Shown here piece by piece: positions 36,864-45,644 of a DNA stretch of 64,000 nucleotides (the first letter of the stretch is position 1; every line of letters starts with the position of its first letter). Position numbers and translations under genes: made by a program. The notes beneath the pieces are model-generated. The model made no database searches, was not told the DNA's origin, and was given only the letters and a program-made list of their open reading frames with translations. The stretch is from positions 1 through 64,000 of the forward strand of contig NZ_JAUFPN010000150.1 in assembly GCF_030409335.1 (NCBI RefSeq), given 5' to 3'. Source of the DNA: Paeniroseomonas aquatica (GTDB lineage Bacteria; Pseudomonadota; Alphaproteobacteria; Acetobacterales; Acetobacteraceae).

Positions 36864-38236
36864 CTTTCCTGGTGGGCAACGGCGGCGGCTTCTCCGGCGA
36901 CCGGGTCGATGCGCCGATCCCGGTGGTGCGCAGCCTGATGGCGCGCGGGCTGCCGGCGGCGATGTTCTTCGAGACGCTGGGCGAGCGCACCGTGGCGCTG
37001 GCGCAGCTCGAGCGCCGGCGCGACCCGGAGCTGGGCTACGAGCCGATGCTGGAGCGGCTGCTGGAGCCGATCCTGGCGGATTGCTTCCGGGCGCGCATCC
37101 CGATCCTCGGCAATTTCGGCGCGGCCAACCCGCCGGCGGCGGCGCGGCTGGTGGCGCGGCTGGCGCTGCGGCTGGGGCTGCCGGATCTGAAAATTGCGGT
37201 CGTGGGCGGCGACGACGTGATGGGCAGCATCGCGCTGGACCAGCTGCCGGTGCATGAGGCGGATGGCAGCATCGACACCAAGTCGGCGCGGCTGGTCGCA
37301 GCCAATGCCTATATCGGCGCGGAGCCGCTGGTGGAGGCGCTGCGGCTCGGCGCCGACGTGGTGGTCGCCGGGCGGACCTCGGACCCGGCGCTGGCGATCG
37401 CGCCGCTGGTGCACCACTTCGGCTGGTCCTTCGAGGATTGGGAGAAGCTGGCGGTCGGCGCGGCCTGCGGCCACCTGCTGGAATGCGGCAGCCAGGTGAC
37501 GGGCGGCGTCTTCTGGGACCCGGGCTTCAAGGACATCCCGGACCCGGCGAATATCGGCTTCCCCATCGCCGAGGTGACGGCGGAGGGTGGGCTCATCATC
37601 ACCAAGCCGGAGGACACCGGCGGGATCGTCGACCTGCGGACGATCAAGGAGCAGCTGCTCTACGAGTTGCACGACCCCGCGCACTACATCACGCCGGATG
37701 TGGTGCTGGATATTTCCGGCTGCCATGTCGAGCAGCTGGGCAAGGATCGCGTGGCGATCCACGGGCTGCGCGGGCATCCGCGGCCGGAGACGCTGAAGGT
37801 GACGGCGAGCTTCGAGGGAAGCTGGCTGGGCGAGGGCGAGGTCTCCGTCGCCGGGCCGAATGCGCTGGCCCGCGCCAGGGCGACGGCCGATGTGCTGCTG
37901 CGGCGGCTGGAGATGCGCCAGCTCGGCGTCCGTGCGCGGGTCGACCTGATCGGCGTGGCCAGCGTGCTGGACAGCGACGACGGCGCGCTCTGGCGCGGCT
38001 ATGAGGGGCCGGAACCGCCGGAGGTGCGGATCCGGCTGGCGGCCGAGGGGGCCGACCGCGACAACGTCGACCAGGCGGCGCGGGAGGTGCTGGCGATGCT
38101 CTGCTGCGGCACGGCGGGGACCGGCGGGGCGCGCTGGCGGCTGACGCCGCGCATCCTGACCCGCAGCTACCTGGTGCTGCGGGAGCGGGTGCCGACCAGC
38201 GTGATGGTCCGCAGCGCAAGGGAGATGGTGGGATGA
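36860..38236 (+). CDS. AtuA family protein (DUF1446)
   Basis: The 458-residue product matches the AtuA/DUF1446 family: [61 protein letters not shown] and [11 protein letters not shown]. AtuA is needed for citronellol/acyclic terpene use in Pseudomonas, but its biochemical role is unknown. The start is coupled to glpK (ATGA). In many genomes this domain is fused to the small domain encoded next. Confidence 0.85.
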   Translation: MTFLVGNGGGFSGDRVDAPIPVVRSLMARGLPAAMFFETLGERTVALAQLERRRDPELGYEPMLERLLEPILADCFRARIPILGNFGAANPPAAARLVARLALRLGLPDLKIAVVGGDDVMGSIALDQLPVHEADGSIDTKSARLVAANAYIGAEPLVEALRLGADVVVAGRTSDPALAIAPLVHHFGWSFEDWEKLAVGAACGHLLECGSQVTGGVFWDPGFKDIPDPANIGFPIAEVTAEGGLIITKPEDTGGIVDLRTIKEQLLYELHDPAHYITPDVVLDISGCHVEQLGKDRVAIHGLRGHPRPETLKVTASFEGSWLGEGEVSVAGPNALARARATADVLLRRLEMRQLGVRARVDLIGVASVLDSDDGALWRGYEGPEPPEVRIRLAAEGADRDNVDQAAREVLAMLCCGTAGTGGARWRLTPRILTRSYLVLRERVPTSVMVRSAREMVG

Positions 38237-38562
38237 GCGAGACCCGGGAAGTGCCGCTGCACGCGGTCGCGCATGCCCGCGCCGGCGACAAGGGCAACCG
38301 CAGCAACATCTCGCTGATCCCCTATGATGCGGCGCTCTATCCGCTGCTGGCCGCGCAGGTGACGGAGGCGCGGGTGCTGGCGCTGTTCGCGCACCGGGGG
38401 GCGACGCGCTGCACCCGCTACGACCTGCCGGAATTGCAGGCCTTCAACTTCGTGATCGACGACGTGCTGGAGGGCGGGGTGAACGGCAGCCTCAACCTCG
38501 ACGGCCATGGCAAGACGCAGAGCTTCCGCCTGCTGTCGCTGACGGTGACGATCCCGGCCTGA
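38233..38562 (+). CDS. AtuA-related small protein
   Basis: The 109-residue product begins [20 protein letters not shown], with GDKGNRSNISLIPYD and a C-terminal GGVNGSLNLDGHGKTQSF. These are features of the small domain found at the C-terminus of longer AtuA proteins. It overlaps the preceding gene by four bases, so the two are probably partners in one complex. Function is unknown. Confidence 0.82.
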   Translation: MSETREVPLHAVAHARAGDKGNRSNISLIPYDAALYPLLAAQVTEARVLALFAHRGATRCTRYDLPELQAFNFVIDDVLEGGVNGSLNLDGHGKTQSFRLLSLTVTIPA

Positions 38563-38592
38563 ACTGCGGCCGCGGTCCGGCGTTGCGGTGGC

Positions 38593-39864
38593 GTGACCTA
38601 TTTCATGTTCGCCACCGGGATCGAGAACAGCAACCCGACCATCGACGGGGGGCGGGTGCGGCGCGACCAGATGGAGGAATGCGGGCACTACGCCCGCTGG
38701 AAGGAAGATTTCGCCCTGGTGGCGGAAATCGGCTGCGGCTTCTTGCGCATCGGGCCGCCGCTGCACCGGACGCTGCTGGCCGATGGGCGGCATGATTGGG
38801 AATACGCCGATCTGGCCTTCGCCGAGCTGCGGCGGCTGCAGATCGTGCCGATCGTCGATCTCTGCCACTTCGGCGTGCCCGACTGGATCGGCGATTTTCA
38901 GAACCCGGCCTTCCCCGCATTGTTCGCCGCCTACGCCCGCGCCTTCGCGGCGCGCTTCCCTTGGGTGCAGCTCTATACGCCGGTCAACGAGATGTACGTC
39001 ACGGCGCTGTTCAGCGCCCGCTACGGCTGGTGGAACGAGCAGATGGCCTCCGACCGCGGCTTCGTCACCGCGCTGAAGCACCTGGCCAAGGCCAATGTCC
39101 TGGCGATGGAGGCGATCCTCGAGGTGCGGCCGGATGCGATCTTCATCCAGAGCGAATCCTCGGAGTATTTCCACGCCGACAGCCCGGCCGCCATCGGCCC
39201 GGCCGAGATCCGCAACGCCGAGCGCTTCCTGTCGCTGGACTTGAACTACGGCCGGCGCGTCGATTCCGAGATGTACGACTACCTGCTCGACAACGGCATG
39301 ACGCGGGAGGAGTACCGCTTCTTCATGAGCCACCGGCTGAAGCGCTGGTGCATCATGGGCAACGACTACTACGTCACCAACGAGCATCTGGTCTCGGCCG
39401 ACGGCAATACGCGGGCGGCGGGGGAGATCTTCGGCTATGCGACCATCACCCGGCAGTACCACGACCGCTACCGCCTGCCGGTGATGCATACCGAGACCAA
39501 CCTGGTCGAAGGGCCGACGGGGACGGAATCCGTGCAGTGGCTGTGGAAGCAATGGGCCAACGTGCTGCGCGTCCGCAACGACGGCATGCCGGTGGTCGGC
39601 TTCACCTGGTATTCGCTGACCGACCAGATGGATTGGGACACCGCGCTGCGGGAGAGGAATGGCCGGGCGAACCACCTCGGCCTGTTCGACCTCGACCGCA
39701 AGATCCGCCGGGTCGGCTCAGCCTACAAGAAGCTGATCGCCGATTGGCGGGATGTGCTGCCGGCCCAGAGCCTGTGCCTGCAGGTGCCGGTGCAGATGCT
39801 GAAGGAGCGTGACGGCTGGCCGGAAGGTGAGGGGACTAGCCCCCCGCCACTCCCTGCGTATTGA
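38593..39864 (+). CDS. Family 1 glycoside hydrolase-like protein
   Basis: The 423-residue product starts with GTG (no good ATG upstream). It has a TIM-barrel GH1 layout: CGHYARWKEDFALVAEIGC, the acid/base glutamate in TPVNEMYV and a candidate nucleophile glutamate in VMHTETNLVEG, with GFTWYSLTDQMDW near the end. GH1 enzymes cleave beta-glycosides, but this sequence is divergent. It may be co-transcribed with glpK-atuA. Its 3' end overlaps the convergent SMP-30 gene by 29 bases. Confidence 0.8.
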   Translation: MTYFMFATGIENSNPTIDGGRVRRDQMEECGHYARWKEDFALVAEIGCGFLRIGPPLHRTLLADGRHDWEYADLAFAELRRLQIVPIVDLCHFGVPDWIGDFQNPAFPALFAAYARAFAARFPWVQLYTPVNEMYVTALFSARYGWWNEQMASDRGFVTALKHLAKANVLAMEAILEVRPDAIFIQSESSEYFHADSPAAIGPAEIRNAERFLSLDLNYGRRVDSEMYDYLLDNGMTREEYRFFMSHRLKRWCIMGNDYYVTNEHLVSADGNTRAAGEIFGYATITRQYHDRYRLPVMHTETNLVEGPTGTESVQWLWKQWANVLRVRNDGMPVVGFTWYSLTDQMDWDTALRERNGRANHLGLFDLDRKIRRVGSAYKKLIADWRDVLPAQSLCLQVPVQMLKERDGWPEGEGTSPPPLPAY

Positions 39865-40780
39865 CGTAGAGCGCGAACAGCGACTGCGCCGCCGACATGA
39901 ACAGCCGGTTGCGGTGGCGGCCGCCGAAGGTGAGGTTGGCGCAGCGTTCCGGCAGGTGGATGTGGCCGATGGGAAGGCCCGCCTTGTTGATGACGCGGAC
40001 GCCGTCGAGCTCCGGCGTCATGCCCCAGCCGCACCAGAGGTTGCCGTCGATGTCGACGCGGAAGCCGTCCGGCGTTTCGCTCGGGCCGCATTCGTAGAAG
40101 ACGCGGCGGTTGGACAGCGTCGTGCCGGCGCAGTCGAAGGCGAGGATGTTGCGCGGGCTGCTGCGGCTCTCGATGATGTAGAGAATGCTCTCGTCGGGGC
40201 TGAAGGCGAGGCCGTTCGGGTGGTCGACGTCATCGGCGACGCAGGTGAGGGCGCCGGTCTGGCCATCGATGCGGTAGACGTTGGTATGCGGCAGCTCGGC
40301 CTCGAGCTTGATGCCCTCGTAGAAGGCGTAGGTGCCGAAGGGCGGGTCGGTGAACCAGATGGACCCGTCGCTCTTGCAGATGACGTCGTTCGGGCTGTTG
40401 AGCCGCTTGCCCTGGTAGCTGTCGGCCAGCACCGTGGTGCTGCCGTCGTACTCGAAGCGCAGGATGCGCCGGCCGGCGTGCTCGCAGGCGATGATGCGGC
40501 CCTGGCGGTCCCGGGTATGGCCATTGGCGTTGTTCGAGGGCTTCTGCCATTCGCTGACGGCGCCGGTGGTCTCGTCCCATTTCAGCACGCGGTTGTTCGG
40601 GATGTCGGACCACAACAGGCAGCGGGTGTCGCCGAGCCAGACCGGGCCCTCGCCCCAGCGGGAGCCGGTCCAGAGCCGCTCCACCGCCGAGAGCGCCAGG
40701 TGGTACTGCCTGAAGGAGGGGTCGAGCGCGACGATGGACGGGTCGGGGTAGCGCTCGCTCGGCTGCCAGCGGTCGGTCAT
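39836..40780 (-). CDS. SMP-30/gluconolactonase family protein, cytosolic copy
   Basis: The 314-residue product is a six-bladed beta-propeller lactonase: GEGPVWLGDTRCLLWSD, RLNSPNDVICKSDGSIWF and HPNGLAFSPDESILY carry the Glu, Asn and Asp metal ligands. It lacks a signal peptide. The end (RHRNRLFMSAAQSLFALYVN) is close to that of the exported copy at 41298. Members open sugar lactones such as gluconolactone. It follows a CBS-protein gene that lies between the two copies. Confidence 0.9.
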   Translation of the reverse strand: MTDRWQPSERYPDPSIVALDPSFRQYHLALSAVERLWTGSRWGEGPVWLGDTRCLLWSDIPNNRVLKWDETTGAVSEWQKPSNNANGHTRDRQGRIIACEHAGRRILRFEYDGSTTVLADSYQGKRLNSPNDVICKSDGSIWFTDPPFGTYAFYEGIKLEAELPHTNVYRIDGQTGALTCVADDVDHPNGLAFSPDESILYIIESRSSPRNILAFDCAGTTLSNRRVFYECGPSETPDGFRVDIDGNLWCGWGMTPELDGVRVINKAGLPIGHIHLPERCANLTFGGRHRNRLFMSAAQSLFALYVNTQGVAGG

Positions 40781-40835
40781 GGTGTGTCTGCCCCCAGGTG
40801 ATGGGCGTGATCCTGCCGGGGCGGGGCGGCAGCGT

Positions 40836-41270
40836 CTAGCCGGGGCGCCGCACCGCGGCCTTCAGCAGTTCCAGGTCGCGCTGGTGCATGGTGATGCGGT
40901 GCTTCACCAGGTCACGGATGCTGACGATGCCGGCCAGCTCGCCGCCGTCCATCACCGGCAGGTGGCGGAAGTAGCCGGCGTCCATGATCTCCATCGCATG
41001 GTCGATCGAGGTCTGCATGGTCACGGTCGTGACCTGGCGGGTCATCAGGTCGCTGGCGGTGAGCTCGAGCGCCTTGGCGCCCTCCTTCGCCAGCGCCTTG
41101 ACCACGTCCCGTTCGCTGACGATGCCGGCGAGACCGCCGTGGTCGGCCAGCACCATCACCGCGCCGATCCGGCGGGAGGAGATGATGGTGGCGATCTCCA
41201 TGATGCTCGCCTCCGGGGCGACGGAGACGACGTTGCGGCCCTTCTCGCGGATGACGGCGGCGATGGTCAT
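40836..41270 (-). CDS. Two-CBS-domain protein
   Basis: The 144-residue product consists of two CBS repeats: MTIAAVIREKGRNVVSVAPE to about 65, with AVMVLADHGGLAGIVSERD, and about 72-135, with HLPVMDGGELAGIVSIRD. CBS pairs bind adenosyl ligands such as AMP, ATP or NADH and act as energy or redox sensors. There is no attached enzyme domain. It sits between two paralogous lactonase genes on the same strand with gaps of 27 and 55 bases. Confidence 0.92.
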   Translation of the reverse strand: MTIAAVIREKGRNVVSVAPEASIMEIATIISSRRIGAVMVLADHGGLAGIVSERDVVKALAKEGAKALELTASDLMTRQVTTVTMQTSIDHAMEIMDAGYFRHLPVMDGGELAGIVSIRDLVKHRITMHQRDLELLKAAVRRPG

Positions 41271-41297
41271 GATGCTTCTCCCTGGATCCTGGTTGGT

Positions 41298-42305
41298 TCA
41301 GCCCCCGGCCACGCCCTGGGTGTTCACGTAGAGGGCGTAGAGCGACTTGCTGGCCGGCATGAACAGGCGGTTGCGATGGCGGCCGCCGAAGGCGAGGTTG
41401 GCGCAGCGTTCCGGCAGGCGGATATGGCCGATCGGCGCGCCGTCCCGGTTCAGGATGCGGACGCCGTCCAGCGCCTCCGTCCCCATGCCCCAGCCGCACC
41501 AGAGGTTGCCGTCCACGTCGACGCGGAAGCCGTCCGGCGTCTCGCCATCCTTGGCCTGGTGGAAGATGCGGTTGTTGGACAGCCGGCCGCTGCCGGCATC
41601 GACGTCGAAGACCCGGATGACGCGGGGGAGGGCGGCGGCCTCGACGACGTAGAGCTTCCGCTCGTCCGGGCTGAAGGCGAGGCCGTTGGGGCGGTTGATC
41701 TCGCCGCTGGCGACCGCGACCTGGCCGGTGCGGCCGTCGACCCGGTAGATGTTGGTGGGCAGCTCCGGCTCGGCCCGCTCGCCCTCGTAGAAGCCGAGCA
41801 CGCCGAAGGGCGGATCGGTGAACCAGATGGCGCCGTCGGAGGTCACCACCACGTCGTTCGGGCTGTTCAGCGGCTTGCCGTCGAAGCGGTCGGCGATGAC
41901 GGTGATGCTGCCGTCGGGCTCGGTGCGGGTGACGCGGCGGGTCAGGTGCTCGCAGGTGATGAGGCGCCCCTGGCGGTCCCTCGTGTTGCCGTTGCTGTTG
42001 TTGGCCGGGGCGCGGAAGGTATCCACCTGGCCGGTGGCCTCGCTCCAGCGGAGCAGGCGGTTGTTGGGGATGTCCGACCAGATGAGGCAGCGCTGGTCGC
42101 CGAACCAGGCGGGTCCCTCGGACCAGCGGGCGCCGGTCCAGAGCCGCTCGACCGCGGCGAGCAGCAGCCGGTAGCGGCCGAAGCTGGGGTCGAGCACCTG
42201 GATGGCGGGATCCGGGTAGCGTTCGATGCCCTGGGCGAGAGCCGGGGCGGCCAGGGCGGCGCCGATCAGGCCGGTGCCCAGCAGGGCACGACGGGTCGCT
42301 GGCAT
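41298..42305 (-). CDS. SMP-30/gluconolactonase family protein, exported copy
   Basis: The 335-residue product is a paralogue of the gene at 39836 with an added N-terminus MPATRRALLGTGLIGAALAA, then PALAQ, a twin-Arg/Sec-like signal. Propeller motifs GPAWFGDQRCLIWSD, LNSPNDVVVTSDGAIWF and RPNGLAFSPDERKLY keep the metal ligands. This copy should act in the periplasm and the other in the cytosol. It is first in the minus-strand unit and divergent from the acyl-CoA dehydrogenase; the 115 bases between show no clear operator. Confidence 0.9.
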   Translation of the reverse strand: MPATRRALLGTGLIGAALAAPALAQGIERYPDPAIQVLDPSFGRYRLLLAAVERLWTGARWSEGPAWFGDQRCLIWSDIPNNRLLRWSEATGQVDTFRAPANNSNGNTRDRQGRLITCEHLTRRVTRTEPDGSITVIADRFDGKPLNSPNDVVVTSDGAIWFTDPPFGVLGFYEGERAEPELPTNIYRVDGRTGQVAVASGEINRPNGLAFSPDERKLYVVEAAALPRVIRVFDVDAGSGRLSNNRIFHQAKDGETPDGFRVDVDGNLWCGWGMGTEALDGVRILNRDGAPIGHIRLPERCANLAFGGRHRNRLFMPASKSLYALYVNTQGVAGG

Positions 42306-42420
42306 TGGTTTCCTCCGCTGGCTTGGCGCCGAGCCTAGAGGCCCGGGCGGGCGGATCGCAACGACCTTGCGCGGGCCTCGGCACTAGCCTGGCACGGGCG
42401 AGGCGCGGCATGCTGCGGCC

Positions 42421-44109
42421 ATGGACATCCTGCCGAGCCTGCATGCCCCGACCGGGGCCGCCGCCGTTCCCGACAGCCAGGGGCTGAACCTCTACCGGGC
42501 CGATCCCTGGCTGGCGCCGCTGCTCGGCCTCTATCTGCCGGCCGACCTGCTGGCGCATCTGGCGCCGCACCTCGACCGGATGGGGGCGCTGGCGGGGGGC
42601 CGGCTGGATGCGCTGGCCGGGATCGCCGACCGGAACGGGCCGGTGCTGGTGCATCGCAACCGGCGCGGCGAGGATGCCCAGGCCATCGACTACCACCCGG
42701 CCTACCGGGAGCTGGAGCGGGTGGCCTTCGCCGAATTCGGGCTGGCGGCGATGTCGCACCGGGGCGGCGTGCTGGGCTGGCCGCGGCCGATGCCGCCGGC
42801 GGCGAAATACGCACTCAGCTATCTGTTCGTGCAGGCGGAGTTCGGCCTCTGCTGCCCGCTGTCGATGACCGATGCGCTGGCCCGCACCCTGCGGCGCTTC
42901 GGCGACCCCGAGCTGGTCGCGCGCTACCTGCCAGGGCTGATCGAGACCGACCTCGATGCGCTGCGCCAGGGCGCGATGTTCATGACCGAGCAGGGGGCGG
43001 GCTCCGACATCTCGGCCACCGCGGTGCTGGCCGAGCCGCGCGAGGATGGCAGCTGGGCGCTGAGCGGGGACAAGTGGTTCTGCAGCAATGCCGATGCGGG
43101 GATGGCGCTGGTGCTGGCGCGCCGCGCCGGGGGGCCGGCGGGGCTGCGCGGCGTCTCGCTCTTCCTGCTGCCGCGGGAGCGGCCGGATGGGACGCCGAAT
43201 GCCTATCGGATCGTCCGGCTGAAGGAGAAGCTGGGGACGCGCTCCATGGCCTCGGGCGAGATCCGGCTGGAGGGGGCGATGGCCTTCCTGGTGGGGGAGC
43301 CGGAGGCGGGGTTCAAGCAGATGGCGGATATGGTCAATGCCTCCCGCCTGTCGAACGGGATGCGCGCGGCGGGGCTGATGCGGCGGGCGGTGACGGAGGC
43401 GATGTATGTCGCGCGGCGGCGCGTCGCCTTCGGCCGGACGCTGGTGGAGATGCCGCTGATGCGGCGGCAGCTCGGCAAGCTGGTGCTGCCGATGGAGCAG
43501 GCGCGCAGCATGGTCTTCCAGGTCGCCGAGGCGCTGCGGCGCAGCGACGCCGGGGAGGCGGGCGCCTATGCCCTGCTGCGCATCCTGACGCCGCTGCTGA
43601 AGTTCCGCGCCTGCCGCGATGCGCGGCGGGTGACGGGCGATGCGATGGAGGTGCGCGGCGGCTGCGGCTACATCGAGGAATGGGCCGACCCCCGGCTGGT
43701 GCGGGACAGCCACCTCGGCAGCATCTGGGAAGGCACCAGCAACATCGTGGCCCTCGACGTGCTGCGGGCGGCGCAGCGGGAGGGATCCCTGCCGGTGCTG
43801 CGGGCGCATGTGCATGGGCTGCTGGGCAATGGCGCGGCCTTGCCGGAGGCGCTGCCGGCCTTCGACCGGGCGGCGGCGCTGGCCTTGCGGGCGCAGGAGA
43901 ATCCGGCCCTCGCCCGGCAGGCGGCGAGCGCGCTGTATCACGTGACCAGCGCCGCGGCGATGGCCTGGGAAGGCGAGCGGCTGGGCGATGCGGACCGGCG
44001 GGCGCTGGCGCGGCTGGTGCTGCGGCACCGGGTGCTGCCACGGGACCCGCTGGCGGATACCGACGAGGACCTGCCGGCCGGGATCCTGGCCAAGGCACTG
44101 GCGGCATGA
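42421..44109 (+). CDS. AidB-type acyl-CoA dehydrogenase
   Basis: The 562-residue product has acyl-CoA dehydrogenase motifs: MTEQGAGSDISATAV, LSGDKWFCSNADAGMALVL, LGTRSMASGEIRLEGA and GGCGYIEEWADPRLVRDSH. Length and C-terminal extension match the AidB branch. AidB itself is linked to the alkylation response, but many relatives are metabolic FAD dehydrogenases. The stop overlaps the hydratase start (ATGA), and a TetR regulator follows, favouring a regulated catabolic role. Confidence 0.88.
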   Translation: MDILPSLHAPTGAAAVPDSQGLNLYRADPWLAPLLGLYLPADLLAHLAPHLDRMGALAGGRLDALAGIADRNGPVLVHRNRRGEDAQAIDYHPAYRELERVAFAEFGLAAMSHRGGVLGWPRPMPPAAKYALSYLFVQAEFGLCCPLSMTDALARTLRRFGDPELVARYLPGLIETDLDALRQGAMFMTEQGAGSDISATAVLAEPREDGSWALSGDKWFCSNADAGMALVLARRAGGPAGLRGVSLFLLPRERPDGTPNAYRIVRLKEKLGTRSMASGEIRLEGAMAFLVGEPEAGFKQMADMVNASRLSNGMRAAGLMRRAVTEAMYVARRRVAFGRTLVEMPLMRRQLGKLVLPMEQARSMVFQVAEALRRSDAGEAGAYALLRILTPLLKFRACRDARRVTGDAMEVRGGCGYIEEWADPRLVRDSHLGSIWEGTSNIVALDVLRAAQREGSLPVLRAHVHGLLGNGAALPEALPAFDRAAALALRAQENPALARQAASALYHVTSAAAMAWEGERLGDADRRALARLVLRHRVLPRDPLADTDEDLPAGILAKALAA

Positions 44110-44870
44110 GCACCTTCAGCTCCCTGGCGGATATCCTGGTCGCCGCCCGGCAGGAGGGGCGGCAGGTGGCGGCGGTGCCCGAGGCGCTGGTCCCGGCGGA
44201 TGCGGATGCGGCCTATGCCGTCGCCGCCGAGGTGGCCGGGCGGCTGGGCTGGGCGCCGCTTGGCTGGAAGATCGCCGGGACGACGGAGGTGATGCGGGCG
44301 CGGCTGCGGATGCCGGAGCCGATCTTCGGCCGCAGCTTCGCGCCGTTGGTGATGGCGCCGGCCGTCTTCGATCATGCGGCGCTGCTGGACCCGATCGTGG
44401 AGGCCGAGTTTTTCGTCCGGCTGGCGGCCGACCTGCCGCCGCGCGACGCGCCCTGGACCGAGGCGGAGGTGGCCGGCGCAGTGGCGGCGGTCCATGCCGG
44501 CGTAGAGGTGGCGGAGTGCCGCTTTCCCGCTGCGGCGCTGCCGCATTTCACCGCCGTGCTGGCGGATGGCAGCGGCAACGGGCGCTACGTGCTCGGGCCG
44601 GAGATCATCGGCGGCGACCTGGCGGCGATGCCGGTGGACGTCGCGGTGGATGGGATGGTGCGGCGGCGCGGCTCCGGGGCCGAGGTGATGGGGCACCCGC
44701 TGCGGGCCCTGGCCTGGCTGGCGAACCGGCTGCCGCGCGCCGGGAGTTTCCTACGCGCCGGCGAATGGGTGAGCACCGGGACGGCGAGCGGGATGCTGGC
44801 GCCGCGGCCGGGCAATCTGGTGAGCGTGCGTTTCGGCGACCTGCCGGCGCTGGAGATCCGCTTCCGATGA
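44106..44870 (+). CDS. 2-keto-4-pentenoate hydratase family protein
   Basis: The 254-residue product belongs to the hydratase/decarboxylase (MhpD-like) branch of the fumarylacetoacetase superfamily: LGWKIAGTTEVMRARL, AEFFVRLAADLPP and EVAECRFPAAALPHFTAV. The metal ligands are partly visible (Glu in VEAEFFV). Such enzymes hydrate 2-oxo-4-enoates in aromatic-ring meta-cleavage pathways. It is translated with the upstream dehydrogenase; the pathway is not clear. Confidence 0.82.
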   Translation: MSTFSSLADILVAARQEGRQVAAVPEALVPADADAAYAVAAEVAGRLGWAPLGWKIAGTTEVMRARLRMPEPIFGRSFAPLVMAPAVFDHAALLDPIVEAEFFVRLAADLPPRDAPWTEAEVAGAVAAVHAGVEVAECRFPAAALPHFTAVLADGSGNGRYVLGPEIIGGDLAAMPVDVAVDGMVRRRGSGAEVMGHPLRALAWLANRLPRAGSFLRAGEWVSTGTASGMLAPRPGNLVSVRFGDLPALEIRFR

Positions 44871-44894
44871 GTGGCGCCGGGCCCGAGGCTGGGC

Positions 44895-45530
44895 ATGGAC
44901 GGGTCTAGTCCTGCGCTATCCCCGCGCGCCGCGGCGACGCGGCAGCGCATCCTCGATGCGGCGCTGGGCGAGTTCGCCGCGAAGGGGCTGGCCGGGGCGC
45001 GGGTCGACGAGATCGCGCTGCGGGCCGGCGCCAACAAGCGGATGCTCTACGCGCATTTCGGCAGCAAGGAGGAGCTCTGGCTGGTGGTGCTGGAAGGCGC
45101 CTATGCCGCCAAGCGGGCAGAGGAGCGGGCACTGCAGGTGGATGCGCTGCCACCGGCGGCGGCGATGCAGCGGCTGGTGGAGTTCAACCTGCGCTACACG
45201 GCGGCGCACCCGGAATTCGTGGCGCTGCTGAACCAGGAGAATATCCACCGGGCGGCCTACCTGAAGCGCTCGGCGCAGGTGCCGGCGCTGTATTCGCCGC
45301 TGCTGGAGCAGATCCAGGCGGTGCTGGAGCGGGGGGTGGCGACAGGGATCTTCCGCGCGGGCGTCGATCCGATGCAGCTCTACGTGACCATCCTCTCGCT
45401 CGGGCATTTCTACCTGGCGAATATCCATACCCTCTCGACCATCTTCGGCGCCGGGCTCGGGACCGAGGCGGCCCTGCGCGCGCGGGAAGCGCATGGCGTG
45501 GCGGTGGTGCTCGGCTATCTCCGACCTTGA
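44895..45530 (+). CDS. TetR family transcriptional regulator
   Basis: The 211-residue product has an N-terminal helix-turn-helix (ATRQRILDAALGEFAAKGL, VDEIALRAGANKRMLYAHF) and a helical ligand domain. The ATG at 44895 is preferred over a GTG at 44871 because GAGG lies 6 bases before it. It closes the dehydrogenase-hydratase unit and probably controls it; the ligand is unknown. Confidence 0.9.
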   Translation: MDGSSPALSPRAAATRQRILDAALGEFAAKGLAGARVDEIALRAGANKRMLYAHFGSKEELWLVVLEGAYAAKRAEERALQVDALPPAAAMQRLVEFNLRYTAAHPEFVALLNQENIHRAAYLKRSAQVPALYSPLLEQIQAVLERGVATGIFRAGVDPMQLYVTILSLGHFYLANIHTLSTIFGAGLGTEAALRAREAHGVAVVLGYLRP

Positions 45531-45644
45531 CTCGGGGTGCTGCCGGCGCAGAGTAACCAGGCAGTTACCACTGGCCGGCGGGTGGCGTGATCCACGTGAA
45601 ACACTTCGTGCGGGGCCGGGTGCGCCAACAGGGAGGAGGCAAGA

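Noticed and set aside
45590-45625. CACGTG-like repeat upstream of the Gfo/Idh gene
   Set aside because: Matching arms are only four bases; it is likely chance.
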